From: Clostridia bacterium
GTDB lineage: Bacteria > Bacillota > Clostridia > Christensenellales > Borkfalkiaceae
Length of the DNA stretch: 64,000 nucleotides
Reading direction: 5' to 3'
Assembly: GCA_017465865.1 (NCBI GenBank)
Contig: JAFTVF010000012.1
Location: 26,608 to 90,607, forward strand
A model generated the notes under the pieces. The model saw only the letters and a list, made by a program, of their open reading frames with translations. It did no database searches and was not told the origin of the DNA. Below, piece after piece: positions 39,763 to 48,393 of this stretch (its first letter is position 1; the number at the start of each line of letters is the position of its first letter). The translations under genes and the position numbers were made by a program.

Positions 39763-40889
39763 TTTATCTCGATAACGCGGCGACAACGAAACCCGACGTG
39801 CGGGCGTTCGAGCTTGCAGGGGTCTACGCGACGGAAAAATTTTATAACCCTTCCGCATTGTATAAAGAGGGGTTTGCCTTGCAGAGCGAGCTTAAAAAAG
39901 CGCGCTCCGCTTTGCTTTCCAAGGTCGCGGACGAAACCGCGTTCGAGCTTGTGTTTACTTCCTGCGGTACGGAATCGGATAATCAAGCGATCTTCTCGTT
40001 TGCCCGCCGCGGGAACGCGGTAACGACGGAGGGCGAACATTCCGCGGTGTTATCGCCGTTTGCGGAGCTGAAAAATCGCGGTATCGCGCAACCGCGCTAC
40101 GCGCCTCTTCAAAAAGACGGGCGGGTAGACGTGGAAAAACTGCTCGCGCTTGTGGACGATAAAACGAGCTTCGTTTCCGTCATGCACGTAAACAACGAGG
40201 TGGGCGCGATCAACGATATCAACGCGATCGCAAAGCTCGTCAAGCAGAAAAATCCGCGCGTGATTTTCCACAGCGACGGCGTGCAGGCGTACGGAAAAAT
40301 TCCGTTCAGGCTCGGTAAGGAGATCGATCTGTATTCGATCAGCGCGCATAAGATCGGCGGGCTGAAAGGCGTAGGCGCGTTGATAAAGCGCAAAGCCTTG
40401 ACTTTGCCCGCGTATTTGATCGGCGGCGGGCAGGAAGCGGGTCGGCGCAGCGGTACGGAGAATACGTTCGGGATTATGCAATTCGTATACGCGGCGGAAA
40501 ATAAATTCGCGAGCTTGAAAGAGGACGCTACGCGGCTGACGGCGTATCGGGAAAAGTTGTGGAGTTTGCTCGACAAAGAGGTATATACAAGGCTGTCCTC
40601 GGAGGACGGCACGCCGTATATCCTCAGCGTTTCGGCTGTGGGGCTTCGGGGGGAGATCTTATTGCATATGGCGAACGATCAAGGCTTGATCGTAGGCACG
40701 GGCTCGGCGTGTTCGTCGAACGCGAAAACCCGTTTTAGCCGCGTGATCCTCGCTTGCGGTTACGACGAAAAGACCGCGGACGGAACGCTTCGGTTGAGCT
40801 TTTCTCCCGAAACGACGGAAGAGGAAATCGAAAACGCCGCATGTATTCTCAATGCGATCGGTCGCGATTTGAAAAAGCGAATGAAATAA
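39759..40889 (+). CDS. Cysteine desulfurase (NifS/IscS family)
   Basis: A 376-residue PLP enzyme removing sulfur from cysteine. Signature features: YLDNAATTKP at the N-terminus, FTSCGTESDNQAIF, HVNNEVGAIND, SAHKIGGLKGVGALI with the PLP Lys, GGGQEAGRRSGTEN, and the persulfide Cys in GTGSACSSNAKTR. It is immediately followed (10 bp) by thiI; in Bacillus a dedicated desulfurase (NifZ) next to thiI provides sulfur for tRNA 4-thiouridine, and the arrangement here argues for the same. Confidence 0.93.
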   Translation: MIYLDNAATTKPDVRAFELAGVYATEKFYNPSALYKEGFALQSELKKARSALLSKVADETAFELVFTSCGTESDNQAIFSFARRGNAVTTEGEHSAVLSPFAELKNRGIAQPRYAPLQKDGRVDVEKLLALVDDKTSFVSVMHVNNEVGAINDINAIAKLVKQKNPRVIFHSDGVQAYGKIPFRLGKEIDLYSISAHKIGGLKGVGALIKRKALTLPAYLIGGGQEAGRRSGTENTFGIMQFVYAAENKFASLKEDATRLTAYREKLWSLLDKEVYTRLSSEDGTPYILSVSAVGLRGEILLHMANDQGLIVGTGSACSSNAKTRFSRVILACGYDEKTADGTLRLSFSPETTEEEIENAACILNAIGRDLKKRMK

Positions 40890-40899
40890 AGGAAAAACC

Positions 40900-42057
40900 A
40901 TGAAAAAAGTAATCATTATCCGTTATGCGGAATTGTTTTTGAAAGGAAAAAACAGAGGGTATTTCGAGCGTGCGTTTGAAAACAACCTGCAAAGCGCGTT
41001 GAAAACCTTTGAACACGAATTTATCAAACAAAGCGGTCGGTATATCGTTCGGGATTTTTCCGAGGAGGAAACGGAAACGATCATTGAAAAGCTGAAAAAG
41101 GTATTCGGGGTACATACGCTCAGCGTAGCGTATGAAACCACGTCCGATTTAGAGGCGATTTTCGAGGCGGCGAAAGTCCTTGCGCGCCCCGAGGGTACGT
41201 TTAAGGTAGAATCTCATCGCGGGGATAAAAAATACCCGCTGACTTCGATAGAACTCAGCCGCGAGATCGGCGCACGGCTTTTGGATCACGCCAAAGGCAA
41301 ATTAAAGGTGGACGTGCACGCGCCGTCGTTTACCATTCGCGTAGATATCCGCGAACACGGTCAAGCGCTTGTGTTCGGGGAATTTATCGAGGGCGCAAAC
41401 GGTATGCCCGTAGGCACGGCAGGCAGAGGTCTTCTGTTGCTTTCGGGCGGTATAGACAGTCCCGTAGCGGGGCATATGCTTGCAAAGCGCGGTATGACGA
41501 TCGACTGCTTGCATTTCCATAGCTATCCGTATACGAATATGCAGGCAAAAGAAAAAGTGGTCGATCTTGCGACGATCTTATCCGAATATACGGGCGGCAC
41601 GCGGTTGTATACCGTCAGCGTAACGCATATACAGGAAGCAATCCACGAAAAATGCAAGCCTGAGCTTATGATCACCTTGCTCCGTCGGTTTATGTACCGT
41701 ATTGCAGAACGCCACGCGCTGCATATCAGCGCGCAGTGCCTGATTACGGGCGAGAGCTTGGGACAGGTCGCAAGCCAGACGATCGAGGGGGTAACCTCGT
41801 CCAACTTCGTCGTGGAAAAACTGCCCGTTCTCCGTCCTTTGATCGGGTTTGACAAAAACGAGATCATCGACCGTTCGGTGAAAATGGGCGCGTACGAAAC
41901 TTCGATTTTGCCTTTTGAAGATTGCTGTACGGTATTCTTACCCGACTTCCCTGCGATCCGTCCGAAACTTTCGGAAATTGAACGGGAGGAAGCCAAGCTC
42001 GATATCGAGGGCTTAATCGCGGAAGCGTTTGCCTCTATCGAAAAAATTCAATTATAA
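40900..42057 (+). CDS. thiI: tRNA 4-thiouridine synthase ThiI
   Basis: A 385-residue protein with an N-terminal ferredoxin-like and THUMP domain (GRYIVRDFSEEETETIIEKL), and a PP-loop ATPase domain LLLLSGGIDSPVAGHMLAKRG near residue 180. It ends with CCTVFLPDFPAIRPK and has no C-terminal rhodanese domain, so like the Bacillus form it depends on the neighbouring desulfurase for persulfide. ThiI adenylates and thiolates U8 of tRNA; a thiamin role needs the rhodanese domain. A bidirectional terminator follows. Confidence 0.94.
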   Translation: MKKVIIIRYAELFLKGKNRGYFERAFENNLQSALKTFEHEFIKQSGRYIVRDFSEEETETIIEKLKKVFGVHTLSVAYETTSDLEAIFEAAKVLARPEGTFKVESHRGDKKYPLTSIELSREIGARLLDHAKGKLKVDVHAPSFTIRVDIREHGQALVFGEFIEGANGMPVGTAGRGLLLLSGGIDSPVAGHMLAKRGMTIDCLHFHSYPYTNMQAKEKVVDLATILSEYTGGTRLYTVSVTHIQEAIHEKCKPELMITLLRRFMYRIAERHALHISAQCLITGESLGQVASQTIEGVTSSNFVVEKLPVLRPLIGFDKNEIIDRSVKMGAYETSILPFEDCCTVFLPDFPAIRPKLSEIEREEAKLDIEGLIAEAFASIEKIQL

Positions 42058-42063
42058 CAGTTA

Positions 42064-42090
42064 GCCCGCGGCGAAAGCCGCGGGCGTTTG
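42064..42090. terminator. Bidirectional terminator between thiI and the PBP gene
   Basis: GCCCGCGGC-GAAA-GCCGCGGGC (42064-42085) with a GNRA loop, followed by GTTTGTTT on the plus strand. Confidence 0.8.
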
Positions 42091-42091
42091 T

Positions 42092-44371
42092 TTAATATTC
42101 CCACCATTCTTTTCCGAGTATCGCGTGTTCCTCGTTTTGCGGTTTTTCACCTTTTTTCGTAGATACGGTAGGCAGGGTAACGGGCTTGCCCTCGCGGCTG
42201 CCGTATATCGGCGTTACCGTATAAATATAATTTTTATCCGCTAAAATATCCCCGTCGATAAAACTTTCAAGGTATTCTCCCTGATATACGGTAGTATGCG
42301 TCGCATAATCGTAGCGGTCGATTTTATAGGTGTAATAGGTTGGCGAACGCTTGTCGAAAAGGATCGTAACCTTGTTATCACACAGCCGAATATCGGGCGT
42401 TACGATAGAGGGGTTTGTAAAGCAATCGCTTTTACTTAAAGGGATTGCGCTGTTTTTGAACAGTTCCTTTATCCGATATTCCGTCGGCGCGTTATCGTCT
42501 GCCAGCGTTAAAGTATGCGTGTCATAATAGGCGGTTTTGTCCAGCTCGGCATAGGCGATAGTTTCGGGCTTTGTAAACGGTTCTATACAAACGCCCGTTT
42601 TATCGTATCGATTGTATAAAAATTCATTGATTGTGAGTAAAAGATTGCACGGCAAGCCCCCGCCCGTGTGAGAAATGGGCGCATTGTCGGCGTTGCCCAG
42701 CCAAACGGACACGCAGTCGCGCGTGGTGTAGGAGAGCGCGTACGCGTCGGTGTTGCCGTTCTCCGTTCCCACCGTGCCCGTTTTTGCGGCGATCTCGAAA
42801 GGCAGCGAGCGTAATTTTTTCGCCGTGCCGTTTTTCGCCGTGCTCATCAGCATATCCGTCATTAAATAGGCGCTGTCCTCCGAAAATGCTTTGGTGGGGT
42901 TCGAGCGCTTTTTGTATACGGGCGTTCCGTTGATCTTTACCGCGGAGATAAAACCGCAAGTATCCATAATTCCGCCGTTTTGCAGGGCGGAATACGCCGC
43001 CGTGAGATCGCGCAGCGTATAACCGTTTCGCATACCGCCGAGGGCTAAGGCGAGCGATTTGTCCTCGTCGTCCACGGATAAGCCGAGCTTTTCGAGGTAC
43101 TTTGCGCCTTTCTCTATTCCAAGCGTTTCCAGCGTTTTTACGGCGGGGATATTCAGACTTTTTTCCACACATTCCCGCGCGCTGAGATACCCGTACAGCT
43201 TACCGTTGTAATTGTCGGGGGAATACCCTGCGTAGTTTACCTTTTCGTCGAGAATGGGCGTGGCGGGGGAAAGGATATTTTCTTCGAGCGCGGGCGTGTA
43301 TACGAGCAACGGCTTGATCAGTGAGCCGGGCAGCCGTCGGATATTCCCGACGGTGGAAACGCAGCCCTTAAAACCTCGGGTTTCTTTGTCGAGTACGAAC
43401 ATCGACTTGTCGCAATCGGTATGTTCGTTTCCGATCCGTTCCAGCTCCGCTTGCAGGTCCTGATCGAGATAGGTAAAAATCTCGATATTCCCGCCGACCG
43501 TAAACCCTCGTTCTTCGGCGATCGCGCCCAGTTCGTCGAATACGAAGCTCATATATCCCGCGTTTTGTTCGCGGTATACGGGCAGCGGCAACGGCTCGTT
43601 CATAGCCTCGGTTTTTTCTTCCGCGGTGATATGTCCGTTTTTGAGCATAGCGTTTAACACGCTTTCTTTCCGACGAGCGCAGCGTTCTGGATTTTTGAAC
43701 GGGGAATAGTTGTTGGGCGATTTCACAAGTCCCGCTAAAATCGCGGAATCGGCAAGGCTCAGCTCGGCGGGGGATTTCCCGAAATAGAACTCCGCAGCCG
43801 ATTTGATACCGAAACAGCTGTGCCCGAAATAGATGGTGTTGAGATACTTTTCTAGGATCTCGTCTTTGGAATATTTCTTTTCCAACGCCCGCGTGAGTTT
43901 CCATTCCCTAAGTTTTCGTTTCACAGTCTTTTCCTGACTTAAATGGGTGTTTTTTATGAGCTGTTGCGAAATGGTAGACGCACCCTCTTTGAAGCTCCCC
44001 GCTTTTAAGTTGTTCATCGCCGCGCGGACGATGCGTTTTACGTCAAACCCGCCGTGCTTATAAAACCGTCTGTCCTCGGTATCTACGAACGCTTGTTTTA
44101 CGTGCTGGGGGATATCGCTTGAAAGGGCGGTCTGGTGGGGCGCAAACGCCGCGGTGTTTTGTACGGTTACGCCGTTTTCGTCGTATACGACGATACTTTT
44201 TTCGTTTAAGATCAGTTTTTCGGGTTGCAGAGCTACCTTTTTCGTAACGGCGAGATAGTACCCGAATCCGATCAATACGCAGGCGAGAAAAGCGATGAGT
44301 AAAGCTAATAAAATTTTCCGTATAATTTTCATCGGAAACAGTATTTGCTTTTTACGCCTTTTTATCAGCAA
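42092..44371 (-). CDS. Class A penicillin-binding protein (PBP1A-like)
   Basis: About 759 residues from TTG 44371 (weak GAGG site upstream); ATG 44332 is an alternative 13 codons in. A basic N-terminus and one membrane anchor (IRKILLALLIAFLACVLIGFGYYL) precede a GT51 glycosyltransferase domain (EDRRFYKHGGFD, GASTISQQLIKN, EKYLNTIYFGHSCFGI). The transpeptidase domain has SLIKPLL (SxxK), EKSLNIPA and KTGTVG (KTG). It polymerises and cross-links peptidoglycan outside the membrane. The C-terminal ~110 residues (after SPTYYTYKIDRYD) resemble a fibronectin-like fold. Convergent with thiI, divergent from miaB. Confidence 0.92.
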   Translation of the reverse strand: MLIKRRKKQILFPMKIIRKILLALLIAFLACVLIGFGYYLAVTKKVALQPEKLILNEKSIVVYDENGVTVQNTAAFAPHQTALSSDIPQHVKQAFVDTEDRRFYKHGGFDVKRIVRAAMNNLKAGSFKEGASTISQQLIKNTHLSQEKTVKRKLREWKLTRALEKKYSKDEILEKYLNTIYFGHSCFGIKSAAEFYFGKSPAELSLADSAILAGLVKSPNNYSPFKNPERCARRKESVLNAMLKNGHITAEEKTEAMNEPLPLPVYREQNAGYMSFVFDELGAIAEERGFTVGGNIEIFTYLDQDLQAELERIGNEHTDCDKSMFVLDKETRGFKGCVSTVGNIRRLPGSLIKPLLVYTPALEENILSPATPILDEKVNYAGYSPDNYNGKLYGYLSARECVEKSLNIPAVKTLETLGIEKGAKYLEKLGLSVDDEDKSLALALGGMRNGYTLRDLTAAYSALQNGGIMDTCGFISAVKINGTPVYKKRSNPTKAFSEDSAYLMTDMLMSTAKNGTAKKLRSLPFEIAAKTGTVGTENGNTDAYALSYTTRDCVSVWLGNADNAPISHTGGGLPCNLLLTINEFLYNRYDKTGVCIEPFTKPETIAYAELDKTAYYDTHTLTLADDNAPTEYRIKELFKNSAIPLSKSDCFTNPSIVTPDIRLCDNKVTILFDKRSPTYYTYKIDRYDYATHTTVYQGEYLESFIDGDILADKNYIYTVTPIYGSREGKPVTLPTVSTKKGEKPQNEEHAILGKEWWEY

Positions 44372-44385
44372 AACCCCTCAAAGAC

Positions 44386-44414
44386 TTGATAAAATCAAAA
44401 AAAAAGAGTATAAT
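44386..44414 (+). promoter_or_regulatory. Predicted promoter of the miaB-mutS-mutL-miaA operon
   Basis: TTGATA at 44386-44391 and TATAAT at 44409-44414, 17-bp spacing, 35 bp before miaB. Confidence 0.75.
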
Positions 44415-44449
44415 AGAGAAAATAAAAATATACGGATCAAAAGAAATCT

Positions 44450-45778
44450 ATGTCTGAAAAATACCATATCGTAACGTACGGTTGTCAAATGAACGTACAC
44501 GAGTCCGAAAAAATCGCGGGGATACTGCGGCGCATAGGCTATGAAGATACGCCGAAAATCGAGGACGCGGATATTATCGTGTTCAATACCTGTTGTATTC
44601 GCGAAAACGCCGAAAACCACGCGTTTGGCAATATCGGCGCATTGAAAAAATTAAAAAAACAAAAGCCGAATTTGATCATTGCCGTCGGCGGTTGTATGAC
44701 CCAAGAGAAAGGCAAAACGGAGATCTTAAAAAAGAAATTCCCGTTTATCGATATCATGTTCGGTACGCTGAATTTAGAAGAGTTGGGCGATCTGATTGCA
44801 CGCAAAAAAGCGCAGAAGAAAAAGGTGATCGAGATCCGCGAAAAGGAAGGCGAGATCGTCGAGTTCACCGACGCATACCGCACGAGCTATCCCAACGCAT
44901 GGGTAAATATCATGTACGGCTGTAACAATTTCTGTTCCTATTGCATCGTTCCGTACGTTCGCGGCCGCGAGCGTTCCCGCCGCCCCGAGCATATCGTAAA
45001 CGAAGTGAAAGCGCTCGTTAAAGAGGGGTATAAAGAGATCACGCTGTTGGGGCAAAACGTCAATTCCTACGGCTCGGACGGCACGACGGGCACGACCTTT
45101 GCACAGCTTTTGGAAGAAGTGGCTTCCATTGAGGGAGATTTCCGATTACGGTTTATGACGAGCCACCCCAAGGATTTCAACGAGGACGTCGTGCGGGTTA
45201 TGGAAAAGCACCGCAAAATATGCAGGCTTGTGCATTTGCCCGTGCAGTCTGGTTCGAACGCGGTATTGCAGGCGATGAACCGCAGATACACGCGCGAGAA
45301 GTATTTAGACGAGATCAAAATGCTGAAAACCCGCTTGCCCGAAGCGGAAGTTACGACGGATATCATCGTCGGTTTCCCGGGCGAAACGGAGGAGGATTAT
45401 CTGCAAACGGAAGCGCTTGTAAAGGAAGTGGATTTTGCCTCGGCGTTTACGTTCGTGTACTCAAAGCGACAAGGCACGAAAGCCGCAGAGATGGAAAATC
45501 AGATCCCCGAAGAGATACAAAAAGACCGCATTATGCGGCTTGTCGAGCTTGTCAATTCCCTCACGCGGAAAAAATCCGAAACATACGTCGGAAAAACGGT
45601 GGAGATACTCTGCGAAGACTACGACGGGAAAAAGGATTTGTACTTGGGCAGGGACGAATTCGGCAGAATGGGATATTTCAAGAGCGATAAAAACGTGATC
45701 GGGCAATTCGTTTGGTTGCAGATCACGCGCGCGAACGGTATCTCGCTGTTCGGCGAATTACAGCAAGGAGAAAAGTGA
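44450..45778 (+). CDS. miaB: tRNA-2-methylthio-N6-dimethylallyladenosine synthase MiaB
   Basis: A 442-residue methylthiotransferase. N-terminal MTTase domain with auxiliary-cluster Cys in YGCQMNVHESEK, FNTCCIRENAE and GGCMTQEKG; radical SAM motif CNNFCSYCIVPYVRGRERSR; C-terminal TRAM domain (VEILCEDYDGKKDLYLGR). It adds the 2-methylthio group to i6A37 of tRNAs, the product of MiaA encoded at the end of this operon. mutS starts 1 bp after its stop, so miaB, mutS, mutL and miaA are one tight unit, the usual Clostridia order. Confidence 0.96.
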   Translation: MSEKYHIVTYGCQMNVHESEKIAGILRRIGYEDTPKIEDADIIVFNTCCIRENAENHAFGNIGALKKLKKQKPNLIIAVGGCMTQEKGKTEILKKKFPFIDIMFGTLNLEELGDLIARKKAQKKKVIEIREKEGEIVEFTDAYRTSYPNAWVNIMYGCNNFCSYCIVPYVRGRERSRRPEHIVNEVKALVKEGYKEITLLGQNVNSYGSDGTTGTTFAQLLEEVASIEGDFRLRFMTSHPKDFNEDVVRVMEKHRKICRLVHLPVQSGSNAVLQAMNRRYTREKYLDEIKMLKTRLPEAEVTTDIIVGFPGETEEDYLQTEALVKEVDFASAFTFVYSKRQGTKAAEMENQIPEEIQKDRIMRLVELVNSLTRKKSETYVGKTVEILCEDYDGKKDLYLGRDEFGRMGYFKSDKNVIGQFVWLQITRANGISLFGELQQGEK

Positions 45779-45779
45779 T

Positions 45780-48392
45780 ATGGCGGAAAAGAAAGAAAGA
45801 AAACTTTCGGATATGATGCAGCACTATCTGAGCGTAAAGGAAAAACATAAAGACTGTATCGTATTCTACCGTCTCGGGGATTTCTACGAAATGTTTTTCG
45901 ACGATGCGGTCAAGGTATCGGGAATGCTCGATCTTACGCTTACGGGCAGAGATTGCGGTTTGGAAGACCGCGCGCCCATGTGCGGCGTGCCTTACCACGC
46001 GGCGGATAGCTATATTGCAAAGCTCGTCGCGCTCGGGGAAAAGGTCGCGATCTGCGATCAGCTTTCCGATCCCAAAGCAGGTAAAGGGCTTGTGGAACGC
46101 GACGTCGTCCGTATCGTTTCCGCGGGTACGCTTATCGAAGACGAAATGCTTGAAGAGGGCAAAAACAATTACATTGCCTGCCTTTTCAAATCCATGGACG
46201 GAGTAGCTATTGCGTGGACGGACATTACAACGGGCGAATTCAGCGTAGAGGAATTTTTCGGTGATTCGGCGGTAGAGGAAGCAACGCAGCACTTAGTCAA
46301 GCTCTCCGTTGCCGAGGTCATCTGCAACGAAGAAATGCTGACGGCTTCGAAAAATATCAAAGAAATCAAGCACGGTATGCTGCCCCCGTTCTCTTGCTAT
46401 CTGCCTTGGGCGTTCAACGTCAAACGCGCGGAGAAAACCCTGCTCGACCAGCTCGGCGCGGTTTCCTTATCCGCGTACGGTATCGCGGCGAAAGAAAATC
46501 TCATAGCCGCGGCGGGCGCGCTCGTGGAATATCTCCGCGAAACGCAAAAACGCGCGCTCGTGAATTTGAACTCGATCAAAGTCGTCAACCGCGAAAAATT
46601 TATGACCTTGGACGCGAACGCCGTCCGCAATCTCGAATTAGTCCGCAACAACGCGGAAAATAAAAAATACGGCTCGCTTTTGTGGGTTTTGGACAAAACG
46701 AAAACGGGCATGGGCGCGAGAATGTTAAGCCGCATGGTGCTTTCGCCCTTGAAAGACGTCGGGGAGATCGATTACCGCCTTGACGGCGTGGAAGAGTTGG
46801 TTGCGTCTTCCGTCGTGCGGGTTGGGCTTTCCGAAATCCTTTCCGAAATCAAGGACGTGGAACGCCTTTCGGGCAAGATCTCCAACGGCAATTTAATGCC
46901 TAGGGACTGTATCGCCTTAGCGAAATCCCTCAACGCGTTACCCGCCGTTCGGTTTCAGTTGACGGGCTTTTCCTCGCAAGTGATTCACGATATCGAAACG
47001 GGACTGCCCGATATGAAAGACCTCGCCGACCTGCTCACGGCGGCGATCGCAGAAGACCCGCCCGCGCTTATGAAAGACGGGAAATATATCCGTGAGGGCT
47101 TTAACGCGGAGCTGGACGAATACCGTTCTATCCAACAAAATGCGGTGGAGATCGTACATTCGATAGAGGAGCGCGAACGCGAACGCACGGGGATAAAAAA
47201 CCTGCGTATCAAAAGCAACCGCGTATTCGGGTATTATATCGAGGTCAGCAATTCGTTCAAGGACAAAGTCCCCGAAGACTATATCCGCCGTCAGACCCTG
47301 ACGACGGGCGAGCGGTATATAACCGAGGAATTGAAAGTCCTCGAAGAAAAGATCTTCACGAGCGACGAACGCGCGTTAAAGCTCGAAGAGGCGATTTATA
47401 AACAGCTCCTTAGCGTGCTTTCGGAACGGATCGGGCAGTTACAGGAGATTTCGAAAAACCTTGCCTTGCTTGATTGTCTTGTGTCCTTGGCGACGGTCGC
47501 CAAAGAACGCCGTTACGTTCGCCCGACGATGAAAGAAAGCGGTACGCCGCTAGAAATCAAAGAGGGCAGACACCCCGTCGTGGAAGCGATCTCCAAAGAA
47601 CGGTTCGTGCCCAACGACGCCCTGCTTGATAACGACGAAAACCGTTGCGCGATCATAACCGGTCCGAATATGGCGGGTAAGAGTACTTACATGCGCCAGA
47701 TCGGCTTGATTGCATTGATGGCGCATATCGGCTCGTTCGTGCCTGCAAAGTCTGCGGAAATCCCGCTGATCGACCGTATTTTTACCCGTGTCGGTGCGAG
47801 CGATAATCTCATTTTCGATCAAAGTACCTTTATGGTCGAAATGACGGAGGTCGCGACGATTTTATTACACGCGACGAAAGACAGTCTTTTGATCCTCGAC
47901 GAGGTCGGCAGAGGCACGAGTACCTACGACGGACTTTCCATCGCTTGGTCGGTCATTGAGTTTTTGGCGCAGAACGTTCGGGCGAAAACGTTGTTTTCCA
48001 CCCATTATCACGAGCTTACGGAGCTGGAAAATCAGCTTGACGGGGTGAAGAATTATAAAGTAACGGTAAAGGAATTCAACGGCGCGGTCGTGTTCTTGCG
48101 TAAGATCATGCGCGGCGGGGCAAACCGCAGCTTCGGTATCGAGGTGGCGGCGCTTGCGGGCGTGCCGAAAGAGGTTACGGGGCGCGCAAAGGCGATCTTG
48201 AAAGCGCTGGAAAAGAGCGACATTGCGCGCGGAAAATTGCAGACGGAGTTTGCCGTAGAGGAAGAACCGCAAGAACGGCAGCTGACGGAAGTGGAGAAAA
48301 TCTTGTCGGAAATCGACATCAATACTCTCTCGCCTATGCAGGCGTTTTTATTGCTCGGGGATTTGAAAGATAAATTAGACGCGGAGAATTGA
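45780..48392 (+). CDS. mutS: DNA mismatch repair protein MutS
   Basis: An 870-residue MutS1. The mismatch-reading N-terminal domain carries the conserved Phe-x-Glu region FYRLGDFYEMFFDDA; the ATPase domain has Walker A GPNMAGKSTYMRQ, SQSTFMVEM-like DQSTFMVEMTEVA, LDEVGRGTSTYDG (Walker B) and FSTHYHELTEL. Length is standard. It binds mismatches and recruits MutL, whose gene starts 1 bp downstream of its stop. Confidence 0.97.
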   Translation: MAEKKERKLSDMMQHYLSVKEKHKDCIVFYRLGDFYEMFFDDAVKVSGMLDLTLTGRDCGLEDRAPMCGVPYHAADSYIAKLVALGEKVAICDQLSDPKAGKGLVERDVVRIVSAGTLIEDEMLEEGKNNYIACLFKSMDGVAIAWTDITTGEFSVEEFFGDSAVEEATQHLVKLSVAEVICNEEMLTASKNIKEIKHGMLPPFSCYLPWAFNVKRAEKTLLDQLGAVSLSAYGIAAKENLIAAAGALVEYLRETQKRALVNLNSIKVVNREKFMTLDANAVRNLELVRNNAENKKYGSLLWVLDKTKTGMGARMLSRMVLSPLKDVGEIDYRLDGVEELVASSVVRVGLSEILSEIKDVERLSGKISNGNLMPRDCIALAKSLNALPAVRFQLTGFSSQVIHDIETGLPDMKDLADLLTAAIAEDPPALMKDGKYIREGFNAELDEYRSIQQNAVEIVHSIEERERERTGIKNLRIKSNRVFGYYIEVSNSFKDKVPEDYIRRQTLTTGERYITEELKVLEEKIFTSDERALKLEEAIYKQLLSVLSERIGQLQEISKNLALLDCLVSLATVAKERRYVRPTMKESGTPLEIKEGRHPVVEAISKERFVPNDALLDNDENRCAIITGPNMAGKSTYMRQIGLIALMAHIGSFVPAKSAEIPLIDRIFTRVGASDNLIFDQSTFMVEMTEVATILLHATKDSLLILDEVGRGTSTYDGLSIAWSVIEFLAQNVRAKTLFSTHYHELTELENQLDGVKNYKVTVKEFNGAVVFLRKIMRGGANRSFGIEVAALAGVPKEVTGRAKAILKALEKSDIARGKLQTEFAVEEEPQERQLTEVEKILSEIDINTLSPMQAFLLLGDLKDKLDAEN

Positions 48393-48393
48393 T

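Noticed and set aside
42624-43172. Extra minus-strand frames inside the PBP gene as a frameshifted copy
   Set aside because: The PBP frame is continuous with all motifs; the others are Arg-rich out-of-frame reading.
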